From Brevibacterium senegalense (GTDB taxonomy: Bacteria; Actinomycetota; Actinomycetes; Actinomycetales; Brevibacteriaceae), in assembly GCF_000285835.1 (NCBI RefSeq), contig NZ_HE978600.1:308848-372847 (forward strand): a stretch of DNA of 64,000 nucleotides, in the 5' to 3' direction. The position numbers and the translations under genes are program-made. Shown one piece after another: positions 37,292 to 46,735 of the stretch (positions are counted from its first letter, which is position 1; the number at the start of each line of letters is the position of its first letter). The notes under the pieces are model-generated. The model did no database searches, had not been told where the DNA came from, and saw only the letters and a list, made by a program, of their open reading frames with translations.

Positions 37292-38725
37292 GTGACCGTC
37301 CTCCTCTCCGCCGTCCCGCTGCTGGTCGTCGTCGTGCTCCTCGTCCTGGGGCGCGGGGCACTGACCGCCTCCCTCGTGGGTCTGTGCCTCGCCCTCCTCA
37401 TGGGCGCCGTCGTCTTCCCCGTCGACCTAGGCGCGTTCGCCGCAGAGGGACTGGGGTTCCTCCCGATCGTCGTCGAGGTCGTCCTCATCCTCCTGACGGG
37501 CGTCGTGCTGGCCCGCCTCTTGGGGGCGCTGGGCGCGATGACCCGCATCAGCGACTGGGTGCTGAGCGCCTCCCCCGGGTCGACAGCCGGTGCCGTCCTC
37601 GTCCTGTTCGGGATCATCCCGTTCGCGGAGTCGGTCACCGGATTCGGCATCGGCATGACGGTGGGCATCCCCATCCTCGTCCATCTGGGCTTCTCCGTCC
37701 GGAAGTCCGCGGTGCTGGGGCTGCTGGGCATGGTGGCTGCCGCGTGGGGCGGCCTGGCCCCCGGCGCCAAGGTCGCCGCCGGTCTGCTGGGTCTGTCGCT
37801 CACGGACCTGGGCGTCCACACGTCCCACTTCAACGTCGTCCCGGTGCTGGTCGTCGCGATCGTCGTGACGGTCGTCGTCCGGGATCGGGTGGCCGGGCTC
37901 CTCTACAGCACGCTCGCGGGCCTCGTCCTGAGTGTGGGCCTGTGGGGCTTCAACACCCTCATCGGCACGCCGCTGGCCGGTGTGCTCGCGACCCTCGTGG
38001 TCGTCGCGGTGCTGCTGGTGGCCTTCCGCGCTCGCGGCGCCCGCGCGACCTTCGACCGGGACCTGGGACTGGCCCTCGTCCCCTACGGGGTCCTCACCAG
38101 CGGCCTGCTGCTGTGCAGCGGTCTGGCCGCCCTGTGGCCCCACCCCGTCACGACGCTCCTGTCCTCCCCGCCCGTCTGGCTGGCCGCCGGCTGCCTCGCC
38201 GCGGCGGTCCGATTGGCCCGTCGGGGGCCCGTCCTGCGGCCGACACTGGTCGAGGGCGCACGCGCCTTCCTGCCGGTCGGGATCTCGACCACCGCCTTCA
38301 TGGTCATGGGGTGGAGCCTGTCCGTCTTCGACATGAGCACGCGGATGGGCGAGGCGCTGTCCGGACTGGGTGTCTGGACCGTGCCCGCGCTGGGCATGGT
38401 GGGTTCCGTCCTGGCCGGCTCCATCACGGGGTCCCTCTCCATGTTCGCGACCACGTTCGGCTCGATCGCCCACATCACGGGCGCACCGGAGCTGCCGGTC
38501 GTCGCCGCGGGCCTGGCGGCCTCCGGCCTGGCCAACGGCGCCTCCCCCGCCCGCGCGCAGCTGGCCGTCACGATGGCCGTGCAGGCGCTGCCCGCGGACA
38601 GCGCAATGCGCCCCGCGGATGCCGCGGAGCGCAGTGCGATGGAGCGGACGGTGCTGGGCTGGGTCGTGGGCCTGTCCGCCGTGAGCGCCGCCGGTGTGGC
38701 GGTCGCCCTCACGCTGACGGTGTGA
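37292..38725 (+). CDS. L-lactate permease-like transporter
   Basis: A 477-residue very hydrophobic protein with about 12 membrane segments. The segment [42 protein letters not shown] resembles the conserved region of the LctP lactate/glycolate permease family, and the end contains [13 protein letters not shown]. Polar residues (Glu, Thr, Ser) within helices support a carboxylate carrier. It is shorter than classical LctP (about 550 residues), so the substrate is uncertain. GTG 37292 follows a leaderless -10; another GTG three codons upstream is possible. The 3' end overlaps glyS by 17 bp. Confidence 0.72.
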   Translation: MTVLLSAVPLLVVVVLLVLGRGALTASLVGLCLALLMGAVVFPVDLGAFAAEGLGFLPIVVEVVLILLTGVVLARLLGALGAMTRISDWVLSASPGSTAGAVLVLFGIIPFAESVTGFGIGMTVGIPILVHLGFSVRKSAVLGLLGMVAAAWGGLAPGAKVAAGLLGLSLTDLGVHTSHFNVVPVLVVAIVVTVVVRDRVAGLLYSTLAGLVLSVGLWGFNTLIGTPLAGVLATLVVVAVLLVAFRARGARATFDRDLGLALVPYGVLTSGLLLCSGLAALWPHPVTTLLSSPPVWLAAGCLAAAVRLARRGPVLRPTLVEGARAFLPVGISTTAFMVMGWSLSVFDMSTRMGEALSGLGVWTVPALGMVGSVLAGSITGSLSMFATTFGSIAHITGAPELPVVAAGLAASGLANGASPARAQLAVTMAVQALPADSAMRPADAAERSAMERTVLGWVVGLSAVSAAGVAVALTLTV

Positions 38726-40091
38726 GACCCGCCGCGATGTAGCCGGGGACGTCCGCGATCGCGACGCGCTCCTGGGACATGTCGTCCCGCTTGCGGATCG
38801 TCACCGCGTCATCGTCCAGCGAGTCGAAGTCGACCGTGATGCAGAATGGCGTGCCGATCTCGTCCTGACGGCGGTAGCGACGGCCGATCGCGCCGGCGTC
38901 GTCGAAGTCGACGTTCCAGCTCTTCCGCAGCGTCGCCGCCAGCTCGCGGGCCCGCGGGCTCAGCTTCTCGTTGCGCGACAGCGGCAGCACGGCCGCCTTG
39001 ACCGGCGCCAGGCGCGGGTCCAGTTTCAGGACGATGCGGGTGTCCGTGCCGCCCTTCGTGTTGGGCGCCTCGTCCTCCGTGTACGCGTCCGCCAGGAAGG
39101 CCATCATCGCGCGGGTGAGGCCGAAGCTGGGCTCGATGACGTAGGGAGTGTAGCGGTCGCCGGAGGCCTGATCGAAGTACTGGAGCTTCGTGCCGGAGGC
39201 CTCCGTGTGGCTGCTGAGGTCGTAGTCCGTGCGGTTCGCGATGCCCATGAGCTCGCCCCACTCCGACCCCTGGAAGCCGAAGCGGTACTCGATGTCGATC
39301 GTGCCGTCGGAGTAGTGGGCGCGCTCGTCCTCCGGCACGTCGAGGCGTCGCAGGTTGTCCGGGTCGACCCCCAGGTCGATGAACCAGTTCCAGCAGTCCT
39401 CGACCCACTGGTCGAAGAACTTTCCGGCGTCCTCCGGGTGGACGAAGTACTCGATCTCCATCTGCTCGAACTCGCGCGTGCGGAAGATGAAGTTGCCCGG
39501 GGTGATCTCGTTCCGGAACGCCTTGCCCATCTGGCCGATGCCGAACGGCGGACGCTTGCGCGCGGAGGTGACGACGTTGTTGAAGTTGACGAAGATGCCC
39601 TGCGCCGTCTCCGGGCGCATGTAGTGGAGACCCTCCTCGTTGTCGACCGGTCCCAGGTAGGTCTTGACGAGGCCGGAGAACTGCTGCGGCTCCGTCCACC
39701 GGCCCTCCTGCCCGGTCTCCGGGTCGCGGATGTCCGCCAGGCCGTTGGGCGGCTGGTGGCCGTGCTTCGCGACATAGGCCTCGATGAGGTGGTCGGCGCG
39801 GTAGCGCTTGTGCGTGTGGAGCGATTCGACGAGCGGGTCGACGAACGTCTCGACGTGGCCGGACGCCTCCCACACCTTGCGCGGCAGGATGATGGACGAG
39901 TCGAGTCCCACCATGTCCTCGCGTCCGCGGACGAAGTTCTGCCACCACAGGGCCTTGATGTTCTCCTTGAGCTCCACGCCCAGCGGACCGTAGTCCCAGG
40001 CGGAGCGGGACCCTCCGTAGATCTCACCCGCTTGGAACACGAATCCGCGTCGCTTCGCGAGTGTGATGACGGAATCGAGGGTCGATGCCAC
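38709..40091 (-). CDS. glyS: Glycyl-tRNA synthetase (alpha2 type)
   Basis: A 460-residue class II synthetase of the dimeric, archaeal/eukaryal-like type found in actinobacteria. Motifs are [65 protein letters not shown] (motif 2) and [14 protein letters not shown] (motif 3), with the anticodon-binding domain at the end. The GTG at 40091 has GAAGGAG about 8 nt upstream. A -10 box TAGGGT (40149-40144) suggests a leader of about 45 nt. Confidence 0.96.
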   Translation of the reverse strand: MASTLDSVITLAKRRGFVFQAGEIYGGSRSAWDYGPLGVELKENIKALWWQNFVRGREDMVGLDSSIILPRKVWEASGHVETFVDPLVESLHTHKRYRADHLIEAYVAKHGHQPPNGLADIRDPETGQEGRWTEPQQFSGLVKTYLGPVDNEEGLHYMRPETAQGIFVNFNNVVTSARKRPPFGIGQMGKAFRNEITPGNFIFRTREFEQMEIEYFVHPEDAGKFFDQWVEDCWNWFIDLGVDPDNLRRLDVPEDERAHYSDGTIDIEYRFGFQGSEWGELMGIANRTDYDLSSHTEASGTKLQYFDQASGDRYTPYVIEPSFGLTRAMMAFLADAYTEDEAPNTKGGTDTRIVLKLDPRLAPVKAAVLPLSRNEKLSPRARELAATLRKSWNVDFDDAGAIGRRYRRQDEIGTPFCITVDFDSLDDDAVTIRKRDDMSQERVAIADVPGYIAAGLTPSA

Positions 40092-40181
40092 TGGTGAACT
40101 CCTTCGAGGACAGGAACGGCTGGCTGCTGTTCGATCGGACACAACCCTACCGATCCGGCGACCCGCACGCTTCACCCCGTG

Positions 40182-40187
40182 TAGGAT
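40182..40187 (+). promoter_or_regulatory. Candidate -10 box for DEAD-box helicase
   Basis: TAGGAT at this position would give a leader of about 105 nt before GTG 40299. Long leaders are known for cold-induced deaD/csdA genes. Nothing else is recognised in the 207-nt glyS-helicase gap besides the glyS promoter. Confidence 0.45.
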
Positions 40188-40298
40188 CGAGGATGCGGCC
40201 TCCGTGCATGAGACGAGCACTTTCGGCCGAATCCCGCGCACCCGCCATCGAAGTCCTCTGCGGTCGTGCGCGCGCTACGTCTTAGGAATGAGCTCACC

Positions 40299-42071
40299 GT
40301 GTCAGAGAACCCGCAGAACACCCATGCCGAAAACGGCGCCTCCCCCGCCTTCGCGGACATGGCCCTCCACCCGGCCGTCGCCCGGTCGATCGTCGATCTG
40401 GGCTATGAGACCCCGTCGGCCATCCAGGCCCGCACGATCCCCGCCCTGCTGGAGGGCCGCGACGTGATCGGTCTGGCGCAGACCGGCACCGGCAAGACCG
40501 CCGCGTTCGCACTGCCCACCCTGTCCGCGATGGCGGAGCTGGGACGGGCGACGGGCGGCCCCCACGCCCTCGTGCTGACCCCCACCCGCGAGCTCGCGCT
40601 GCAGGTCGCGGAGGCGTTCTCGTCCTACGCCGCGCACCTCCCCGACTTCTCCGTCCTGCCGATCTACGGCGGCCAGTCCTACGGCCCGCAGCTGGCGGGC
40701 CTGCGCCGCGGTGCCCAGGTGGTCGTCGGCACCCCCGGTCGCGTCATCGACCACCTCAAGAAGGGCTCCCTCCAGCTCTCCTCGCTCAAGCACCTCGTGC
40801 TGGACGAGGCGGACGAGATGCTCAAGATGGGCTTCCAGGAGGACATCGAGGAGATCTTCGCCGCGACGGGGTCGGAGCGCCAGGTCGCCCTCTTCTCGGC
40901 GACGATGCCCGGCTCCATCCACCGGATCACGAAGAAGTACCTGAACGACCCCGTCGAGGTGCGCGTCGAGTCGACCACGACGACGGGCGCGAACATCCGT
41001 CAGCGCTACCTGACGGTCGTCCACTCCCACAAGCTCGACGCGCTCACCCGGGTGCTGGAGATCGAGGAGTACGACGGCATCATCATGTTCGTCCGCACGA
41101 AGCAGGCGACGGAGGAGCTGGCGGAGAAGCTGCGGGCCCGCGGCTTCACTGCGTCCGCGATCAACGGCGACATCCCGCAGCAGGCCCGCGAGCGCACCGT
41201 CGAGCAGCTGCGCAACGGCCAGATCGACATCCTGGTCGCGACGGACGTCGCGGCCCGCGGTCTGGACGTCGAGCGGATCCAGCTGGTCGTCAACTACGAC
41301 ATCCCGCACGACACGGAGTCCTACGTCCACCGCATCGGCCGCACCGGTCGCGCGGGCCGCTCCGGCGAGGCCATCCTCTTCGTGACCCCCCGTGAGACGC
41401 ACCTGCTGCGCCAGATCGAGAAGGCCACGCGCCAGCGGGTCGCGAAGCTCGAGATGCCCACGGTCGAGCAGCTGACGAACAGCCGCGTCGCCCGGTTCGC
41501 CGGCCGCATCACGGAGGCCCGCACCGGCTCAGACCTCACCGAGGTCCGCCAGGTCATCGAGGACTACATCCAGACCCACGACGTCCCCGCCGAGGAGGTC
41601 GCGGCCGCCCTGGCCGTGCTGCTGCTGGACGGCGACTCCCTCACGGCGGAGCCCCTGCCAGAGCCCAAGCCGCGTGCGAACCGCAGCGAGCGCGGACCCC
41701 GGTCGAACGCCGGCATGCGGACGTACCGGATCGCGGTGGGCCGCAATGACCGCGTGCAGCCCGGCGGCATCGTGGGCGCGATCGCGAACGAGGGCGGCCT
41801 CACCTCCGCCCAGATCGGCGCGATCGACATCCGCGCGACCCACTCGCTCGTGGACCTGCCGGAGAACCTGCCGGAGTCCACGCTGTCGAAGCTGTCGCGC
41901 ACGAAGATCCAGGGCCGCACCATCGACATCCGCCCGGACAAGGGCCGGCCCGGTCGCCCGTACCAGAAGCGCTCGCACGACGGCGGCGATCGCGGTCGCC
42001 GCAGCGGTCGTCCCGGTGGTCGGGATGTGAGCCGCGCGGACGCGAAGAAGTCGTTCCGCCGCAACGACTGA
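40299..42071 (+). CDS. DEAD-box RNA helicase, DeaD/CsdA type
   Basis: A 590-residue ATP-dependent RNA helicase. Motifs in order are the Q motif (YETPSAIQARTIP), I AQTGTGKTAAF, Ia PTRELALQV, GG, Ib TPGRVIDHL, II LDEADEML, III FSATMP, IV IIMFVRTK, V DVAARGLDVE and VI HRIGRTGRAGRSG. After the core, residues about 480-555 resemble the DbpA-type RNA-binding domain (RIAVGRNDRVQPGGIVGAIANEGGL). A basic Arg/Gly-rich tail ends the protein. Roles are ribosome assembly and cold adaptation. GTG 40299 fixes the SENPQNT start; AGGA is about 11 nt upstream. Confidence 0.93.
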   Translation: MSENPQNTHAENGASPAFADMALHPAVARSIVDLGYETPSAIQARTIPALLEGRDVIGLAQTGTGKTAAFALPTLSAMAELGRATGGPHALVLTPTRELALQVAEAFSSYAAHLPDFSVLPIYGGQSYGPQLAGLRRGAQVVVGTPGRVIDHLKKGSLQLSSLKHLVLDEADEMLKMGFQEDIEEIFAATGSERQVALFSATMPGSIHRITKKYLNDPVEVRVESTTTTGANIRQRYLTVVHSHKLDALTRVLEIEEYDGIIMFVRTKQATEELAEKLRARGFTASAINGDIPQQARERTVEQLRNGQIDILVATDVAARGLDVERIQLVVNYDIPHDTESYVHRIGRTGRAGRSGEAILFVTPRETHLLRQIEKATRQRVAKLEMPTVEQLTNSRVARFAGRITEARTGSDLTEVRQVIEDYIQTHDVPAEEVAAALAVLLLDGDSLTAEPLPEPKPRANRSERGPRSNAGMRTYRIAVGRNDRVQPGGIVGAIANEGGLTSAQIGAIDIRATHSLVDLPENLPESTLSKLSRTKIQGRTIDIRPDKGRPGRPYQKRSHDGGDRGRRSGRPGGRDVSRADAKKSFRRND

Positions 42072-42078
42072 CGTCCCC

Positions 42079-43896
42079 ATGACCGTCCGCATCGTCTCCC
42101 TCCACCGGTACCCCGTCAAGGGGTTCCCGGCGGAGGGGGTCGCGCGCGCCCGCCTGGAGCCCGGCGCCGGCATCCCCGGCGACCGGGTCCTGGCCGTCTC
42201 CGACGGCACCGCCTCCCCCGTCCCGGACAGCTGGAACCGCTGGTCCCACTTCTTCGCCCTCAAGAAGCGCCCCGACCTCGCCGCCTGGTCCGTCCGCACG
42301 GACCCGGACGGGACGATCGTGCTGGTGCCCCCGGCCACCGGGGCCCGGTCCCCCGCCGCCGAGGCCGCATCCACCATCCGCATCGACCCGGCCGATCCGT
42401 CGTCCCGGTCCGCCGCGGCCTCCCGCATCGCCGCCCGCCTGCCGGGCGCGGACCCGTCCGTCGTCGACGTGCTCACCGCGCACTCGGCGGCGGGGCCCCA
42501 GGGCATGTTCGACAGCGAGCACGGACATGTGAGCCTCATCTCCCTCGACACCGTCCGGGCCCTGGCGCGGGCCGACGGCCGTGACCTCGACCCCGCCCGG
42601 TTCCGCGGCAATCTGCTGCTCGAGGGGCTGGAGCCGTTCGCGGAGACCGCGCTCGTGGGCGCGATCGTGCGGGTGGGCGAGGCGCGCCTGCTCATCCGCC
42701 AGACGATCGAGCGGTGCACCGCGACGACCGTGCACCCCGACACCGCGGTCCGCGACCTCAACGTCCCCCGGATCCTCGCGACCCGCTGCGGCCACATCCA
42801 CTGCGGGCTCTACGGCGAGGTGCTCACCCCCGGTGAGGTGCGCCCCGGTGACGCCCTGGTCGTCGAGCACCGCAGCACCGATCGCCCCCTGCCGGCGGGG
42901 ACCGGCCCGCGCTCGCTGCACGTCCTCGAGTCCTCCCCACTGGAGGACGGTCGCCACCACCTGCGGCTGACGGATCCCTACGACTGGTTCGCGGCCCACT
43001 GGCAGGCGGGCCGGCACGTCCGCGTCCACCTCACGCTCGACGGCGAGCCCCGCTGGCGGTCCTACACCGCCGTCCTGGTCCGCGACAGCAGCTTCTCGCT
43101 GCTCGTGAGACCCCGCGGAGCGGTCTCCCGCGCCCTCGCCCGCCTGACGACCGGCGACCGCCTCACCGTGTCCGGGCCCTTCGGCGGGCTCACCCCCGAC
43201 GCGCTCACCCCCGACGCGCTCACCCCCGCAGCGGAGACCCCTGCACCGGGTCCACTCACGGTCGTCACCGCCGGCGTGGGCCTCACGACCGCGCTGTCCC
43301 TGCTCCCCGGACTGCCGCCGGAGACACCCGTCCGTCTCATCCACCTCGACCGGCACGCGGCCCCGGGTGCCAGCACCTCCGTCGACGCGCTTCGCGCACT
43401 CGCCCAGGGGCCGGGACGCGACCTCCTCGTCTGGGACACGGGGGTACGGGGCCGCCCCGGGCCGGGTGACCTGCAGGAATGGGTGACCGGGGCCTCGGCG
43501 GTGGTGGTGTGCGGGGGTGCCGACTTCGTCCACGCGGTCGCCCGGGCCGCGACCGCGGCGGGCCTGCCGCCCGGCCGGGTGCACCGGGAGGCGTTCACCT
43601 CACCGGCGGACGCGGCGCGGCTGGACGACTTCGCCCCGGCGACCGTCGTGCGTCCGGACGGCAGCCGCCTGCGGTGGACGCCGGAGTCCGGCACGCTGCT
43701 CGAGGCCCTCGAGGCGGACGGTGCGCGCGTGCCCTACTCCTGCCGCGCGGGCTCGTGCGGCACGTGCGCGATCCGGGTCGACGACCCCGAGGCCACCGCG
43801 GCGGTGCAGGACGAGACGGCCCAGCCCGGTCCGGGCCGGATCCTCGCGTGCGCCCGTGTGCCGCTGGGGCCCCTCACCGTGCTGGGCGAGGACTGA
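42079..43896 (+). CDS. MOSC - flavin/NAD(P)H reductase - 2Fe-2S ferredoxin fusion
   Basis: A 605-residue protein with three linked modules. Residues 1-280 are the MOSC N-terminal barrel (RIVSLHRYPVKGFPAEGV) and MOSC domain, whose RQTIERCTATTVHPDT holds the cysteine that ligates molybdenum in relatives. Residues about 285-500 form an FNR-type reductase (RSYTAVLV for flavin, TAGVGLTTALSLL for NAD(P)H, VVVCGGADFVHAV). Residues about 515-605 are a plant-type ferredoxin with cysteines 555, 560, 563 and 591 (CRAGSCGTC). E. coli YcbX has MOSC plus ferredoxin but uses a separate reductase; here the chain is complete. It starts 7 nt after the helicase stop. Confidence 0.88.
   Translation: MTVRIVSLHRYPVKGFPAEGVARARLEPGAGIPGDRVLAVSDGTASPVPDSWNRWSHFFALKKRPDLAAWSVRTDPDGTIVLVPPATGARSPAAEAASTIRIDPADPSSRSAAASRIAARLPGADPSVVDVLTAHSAAGPQGMFDSEHGHVSLISLDTVRALARADGRDLDPARFRGNLLLEGLEPFAETALVGAIVRVGEARLLIRQTIERCTATTVHPDTAVRDLNVPRILATRCGHIHCGLYGEVLTPGEVRPGDALVVEHRSTDRPLPAGTGPRSLHVLESSPLEDGRHHLRLTDPYDWFAAHWQAGRHVRVHLTLDGEPRWRSYTAVLVRDSSFSLLVRPRGAVSRALARLTTGDRLTVSGPFGGLTPDALTPDALTPAAETPAPGPLTVVTAGVGLTTALSLLPGLPPETPVRLIHLDRHAAPGASTSVDALRALAQGPGRDLLVWDTGVRGRPGPGDLQEWVTGASAVVVCGGADFVHAVARAATAAGLPPGRVHREAFTSPADAARLDDFAPATVVRPDGSRLRWTPESGTLLEALEADGARVPYSCRAGSCGTCAIRVDDPEATAAVQDETAQPGPGRILACARVPLGPLTVLGED
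43188..43230 (+). repeat. 15-bp tandem repeat in the fusion gene
   Basis: Two identical 15-bp units (43188-43202, 43203-43217) and a partial third encode LTPDA-LTPDA-LTPAA in the loop between the flavin and pyridine-nucleotide subdomains. Confidence 0.85.
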
Positions 43897-43899
43897 GGA

Positions 43900-44214
43900 C
43901 TACTCGAACATCGCGCGGTACTGCGGGAAGCGCTCCAGGTAGCGGTCGACGTAGCTGCACATCGAGCGCAGCTTGTGGTCGTCGCGGGCGAAGACGTCGA
44001 GCGCCTCCGTCACGAGCGTGCGCGCCCAGCCCTGGCGGGAGTGCGACTCGTCGATGATCGTGTGGAGGATCGTGCGGACGTCCCCGTCCATCCGGTACTC
44101 GAGGAAGCCCACGAGCACGGGAGCGTCGCCGGACAGATCGCGGACGACGATCCGGTTGCGATCCGGCTCCTCCACGATGTCGTACGCTCGCGAGACCTTC
44201 GACGGCTCTGCCAT
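43900..44214 (-). CDS. Small GNAT-fold N-acetyltransferase
   Basis: A 104-residue protein of the short YjdJ/YidJ-like GNAT group. Typical features are DGDVRTILHTIIDESHSRQGWARTLVTEALD (acetyl-CoA loop, RQGWA in place of RGKG) and LRSMCSYVDRYLERFPQY at the C-terminus, ending in the F-P-x-Y pattern of the family. The acceptor is unknown. It ends 3 nt from the convergent MOSC fusion gene. It starts 14 nt after gluD, so it may be the last gene of the glutamate transport operon. Confidence 0.85.
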   Translation of the reverse strand: MAEPSKVSRAYDIVEEPDRNRIVVRDLSGDAPVLVGFLEYRMDGDVRTILHTIIDESHSRQGWARTLVTEALDVFARDDHKLRSMCSYVDRYLERFPQYRAMFE

Positions 44215-44228
44215 CCGGTACCCCTCTC

Positions 44229-45059
44229 TCAGTCCTCGCCCTTGGCGGGACCCGTCGACGCTGCGGTCTTCCTGGACATCCTCTTCTCAAGGTAGCGCGC
44301 CAGACCGGCGACCACCATGTTGATGATGATGAAGAGGACGGCGCCCACGATGAAGGTGGGCAGGAGGTTGTTGTAGGAGCGGCCGATCGCGTTCACCTGG
44401 TACAGGAGGTCCTGGTAGGTGACGATGAAGCCCAGCGCGGAGTCCTTGAGGAGCACGACGACCTGCGCGATGAGCGTGGGCATCATCGCGCGGACCGCCT
44501 GCGGCATGAGGACGAGGCGCATCGTCTGCGATCCGCGCAGGCCGATCGACATGGCCGCCTCGCGCTGTCCGGTGGGCACCGCCAGGATGCCCGCGCGCAT
44601 GATCTCCGCGATCACCATGCCGTTGTAGAGCGTCAGGCCGATGACGACGGACCAGAAGGACCCGATGTCGTTGCCGAACAGCAGGAACGTCGCGAAGATG
44701 AGGAGGAGCACGGGCACGCCGCGGAAGATCTCCAGCACGATCGTCGACGGCAGACTGATGGCGCGCTGAGGGGCCAGGCGCAGGAGCGCGAAGGCCACGC
44801 CCACGACGAGCGCGAGGACCGTGGCGACGATCGCGACCTTGATCGTCGCCCACATGCCGGCCAGCAGGGTCCGCTGGATGACGGCGTAGGAGAACGGGGC
44901 CCACTTCGCGGCGTCCAACTGGCCCGCGTCCTGGAACTTCCAGCCGATGAAGGCCAGCAGACCCAACAGCACGAGGACGGAGACGACGGACAGGGTCGTG
45001 TTGAGCCGGCGGGTCCGGGGACCCGGAGCGTCGAACAGGACCTGGGTGGGGGCGCTCAT
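44229..45059 (-). CDS. gluD: Glutamate ABC transporter permease GluD
   Basis: A 276-residue inner-membrane permease of the polar amino-acid family. It has an N-terminal helix, then the HisM-type core with TIKVAIVATVLALVVGVAFALLR, IVLEIFRGVPVLLLI and the EAA loop REAAMSIGLRGSQTMRLVLMPQA that docks to the ATPase. The ATG at 45059 overlaps the gluC stop (ATGA). Longer extension to the C-terminus matches corynebacterial GluD. Confidence 0.92.
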   Translation of the reverse strand: MSAPTQVLFDAPGPRTRRLNTTLSVVSVLVLLGLLAFIGWKFQDAGQLDAAKWAPFSYAVIQRTLLAGMWATIKVAIVATVLALVVGVAFALLRLAPQRAISLPSTIVLEIFRGVPVLLLIFATFLLFGNDIGSFWSVVIGLTLYNGMVIAEIMRAGILAVPTGQREAAMSIGLRGSQTMRLVLMPQAVRAMMPTLIAQVVVLLKDSALGFIVTYQDLLYQVNAIGRSYNNLLPTFIVGAVLFIIINMVVAGLARYLEKRMSRKTAASTGPAKGED

Positions 45060-45712
45060 CGGAGGATCACCAGCTTCCGCTCGAGGAGGTCGAAGACCCG
45101 GCCGATCACCAGCGCCAGCGCGAGGTAGACGAGCGCGGTGGCGAGCAGCAGCGGGATGACGATGTCGCCGCGGACCTCGATGGCCCCGCGCATCGCGGAG
45201 ATGAGCTCGCGGTTGTTGAACGCGGAGGCGATCGAGGTGTTCTTGAGCATCGCGATGATGACACTGCCCAGGGGCGGCAGGACCGTGCGGAACGCCTGCG
45301 GCAGGACGATGAAGGACAGCACCTGCGTGAACGACAGGCCGATCGCGCGGGCGGCCTCCGCCTGACCCACCGGCACCGTCGCGATGCCGGAGCGCAGCGT
45401 CTCCGCCACGAAGCAGGAGGTGTAGGCGATGAGGGCGATGTTCGCCAGCACGAACGAGTTCATCGCGGCCGTGCTGCCGAACCGGATGTCGAGGTACGGC
45501 AGTCCGAACACGCAGAAGAACATGACGAGCGTGAGCGGTGTGTTCCGCACGACGTTGACGTACGCGGCGGAGGCGCCCCGCAGCACCGGGATGGGCGACA
45601 CGCGCATCGCGGCCAGCAGCGTGCCGCCGATCAGGCAGCCGATCAGCGTGACGCCGAACAGCGACAGCGTCCCCCAGGTTCCGCTGAGGAACGTCTGGAT
45701 GAGCGTATTCAC
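45056..45712 (-). CDS. gluC: Glutamate ABC transporter permease GluC
   Basis: A 218-residue permease, the smaller partner of GluD. Core motifs are WGTLSLFGVTLIGCLIGGTLLAAMR, VNVVRNTPLTLVMFFCVFGLP and the EAA loop GQAEAARAIGLSFTQVLSFIVLPQAFR. The GTG start at 45712 lies 56 nt after the gluB stop. Overlap with gluD supports tight co-translation. Confidence 0.92.
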   Translation of the reverse strand: MNTLIQTFLSGTWGTLSLFGVTLIGCLIGGTLLAAMRVSPIPVLRGASAAYVNVVRNTPLTLVMFFCVFGLPYLDIRFGSTAAMNSFVLANIALIAYTSCFVAETLRSGIATVPVGQAEAARAIGLSFTQVLSFIVLPQAFRTVLPPLGSVIIAMLKNTSIASAFNNRELISAMRGAIEVRGDIVIPLLLATALVYLALALVIGRVFDLLERKLVILR

Positions 45713-45768
45713 AGGTGTCCTTCGTTCTCCCTGTCAGGTGGTCCCGGTGGAGATCAGCGTCGGGCCGC

Positions 45769-46665
45769 TCAGTAGCGGTCGACGGTCGGCTGCTCGACCT
45801 CGGAGGCATCGCCCAGCGTGTACTCGAAGGCCTCCGTCCACGTGCCGTCCTCCATCGAGGCCTCGAGCGCGTCGTTGACCGCGTCGCGCAGCGCCTGGTC
45901 GTCCTTGGGCATGCCGATGCCGTAGGGCTCCTCCGTGAAGGGCTCGCCCGCGACCTTGAACTCGCCCTCGTACTGCGCGGCGTACCCGCGCAGGATCGCG
46001 TCATCGGTCGTGACCGCGTCGACGGAGCCGGACTGCAGGTCCGTCACGCACTTGGAGTACGTGTCGTACGTGACGAGCTCCGCGTCCGGGTACTCGTCCG
46101 TGATGTTCTGCGCGGGCGTGGAGCCGTCGACGGAGCAGACCGTCGAACCCGCCAGGTCGTCCGGGCCGGCGATGTCGGAATCGGCCGCGACCAGCAGGTC
46201 CTGGCCGGCGACGTAGTACGGACCGGCGAAGTCGACGACCTTCTTGCGCTCGTCGTTGATCGTGTAAGTCGCGACGACCAGATCGACGTTGCCCTGCTGG
46301 AGGAACGGCTCACGGTTCGCGGACACCGTCTCGACCCACTCGATCTGGTCCGGTGCGAAGCCCAGTGCGGCGGCGGTGATCTTGGCGATCTCGATGTCGA
46401 AGCCGGCGGGGGTGTCCGAACCCGGCTCCGTGTTGCCCAGGCCGGGCTGGTCCATCTTGACGCCCACCTTGAGTGTGCCGGCGGAGTTCGCGGCCTCCCA
46501 CGTCTCGCTGTCGGACAGGTCGACGTCCTCGGCGACCGTGTACTCGGGGGCCTCCGCCTGACCCTCCCCCTCGCCTCCGACCTCGGGCGTGCCCTCCTGA
46601 CCGCATGCCGTGAGGGCGAGCAGCCCGACGGCGGCGCCTGCGACGATGGTGCTGAGCTTCTTCAT
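45769..46665 (-). CDS. gluB: Glutamate-binding lipoprotein GluB
   Basis: A 298-residue periplasmic-type solute-binding lipoprotein. The signal peptide ends in LLALTAC with the lipid-modified cysteine at residue 21. An acidic Gly/Glu linker is followed by the SBP family 3 fold: KVGVKMDQPGLGNTEPGS, PAGFDIEIAKITAAALGF, VDLVVATYTINDERKKVVDFAGPYYVAGQDLLV. Glutamate specificity follows from the gluABCD order and similarity to corynebacterial GluB. Confidence 0.92.
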   Translation of the reverse strand: MKKLSTIVAGAAVGLLALTACGQEGTPEVGGEGEGQAEAPEYTVAEDVDLSDSETWEAANSAGTLKVGVKMDQPGLGNTEPGSDTPAGFDIEIAKITAAALGFAPDQIEWVETVSANREPFLQQGNVDLVVATYTINDERKKVVDFAGPYYVAGQDLLVAADSDIAGPDDLAGSTVCSVDGSTPAQNITDEYPDAELVTYDTYSKCVTDLQSGSVDAVTTDDAILRGYAAQYEGEFKVAGEPFTEEPYGIGMPKDDQALRDAVNDALEASMEDGTWTEAFEYTLGDASEVEQPTVDRY

Positions 46666-46735
46666 CTCTTCTCCTTGTCCGGGCGACCGGGTTCGCCGGT
46701 GCGCCTGTGTGTCTGCGCCGTGGCGCGGGGTGTGA

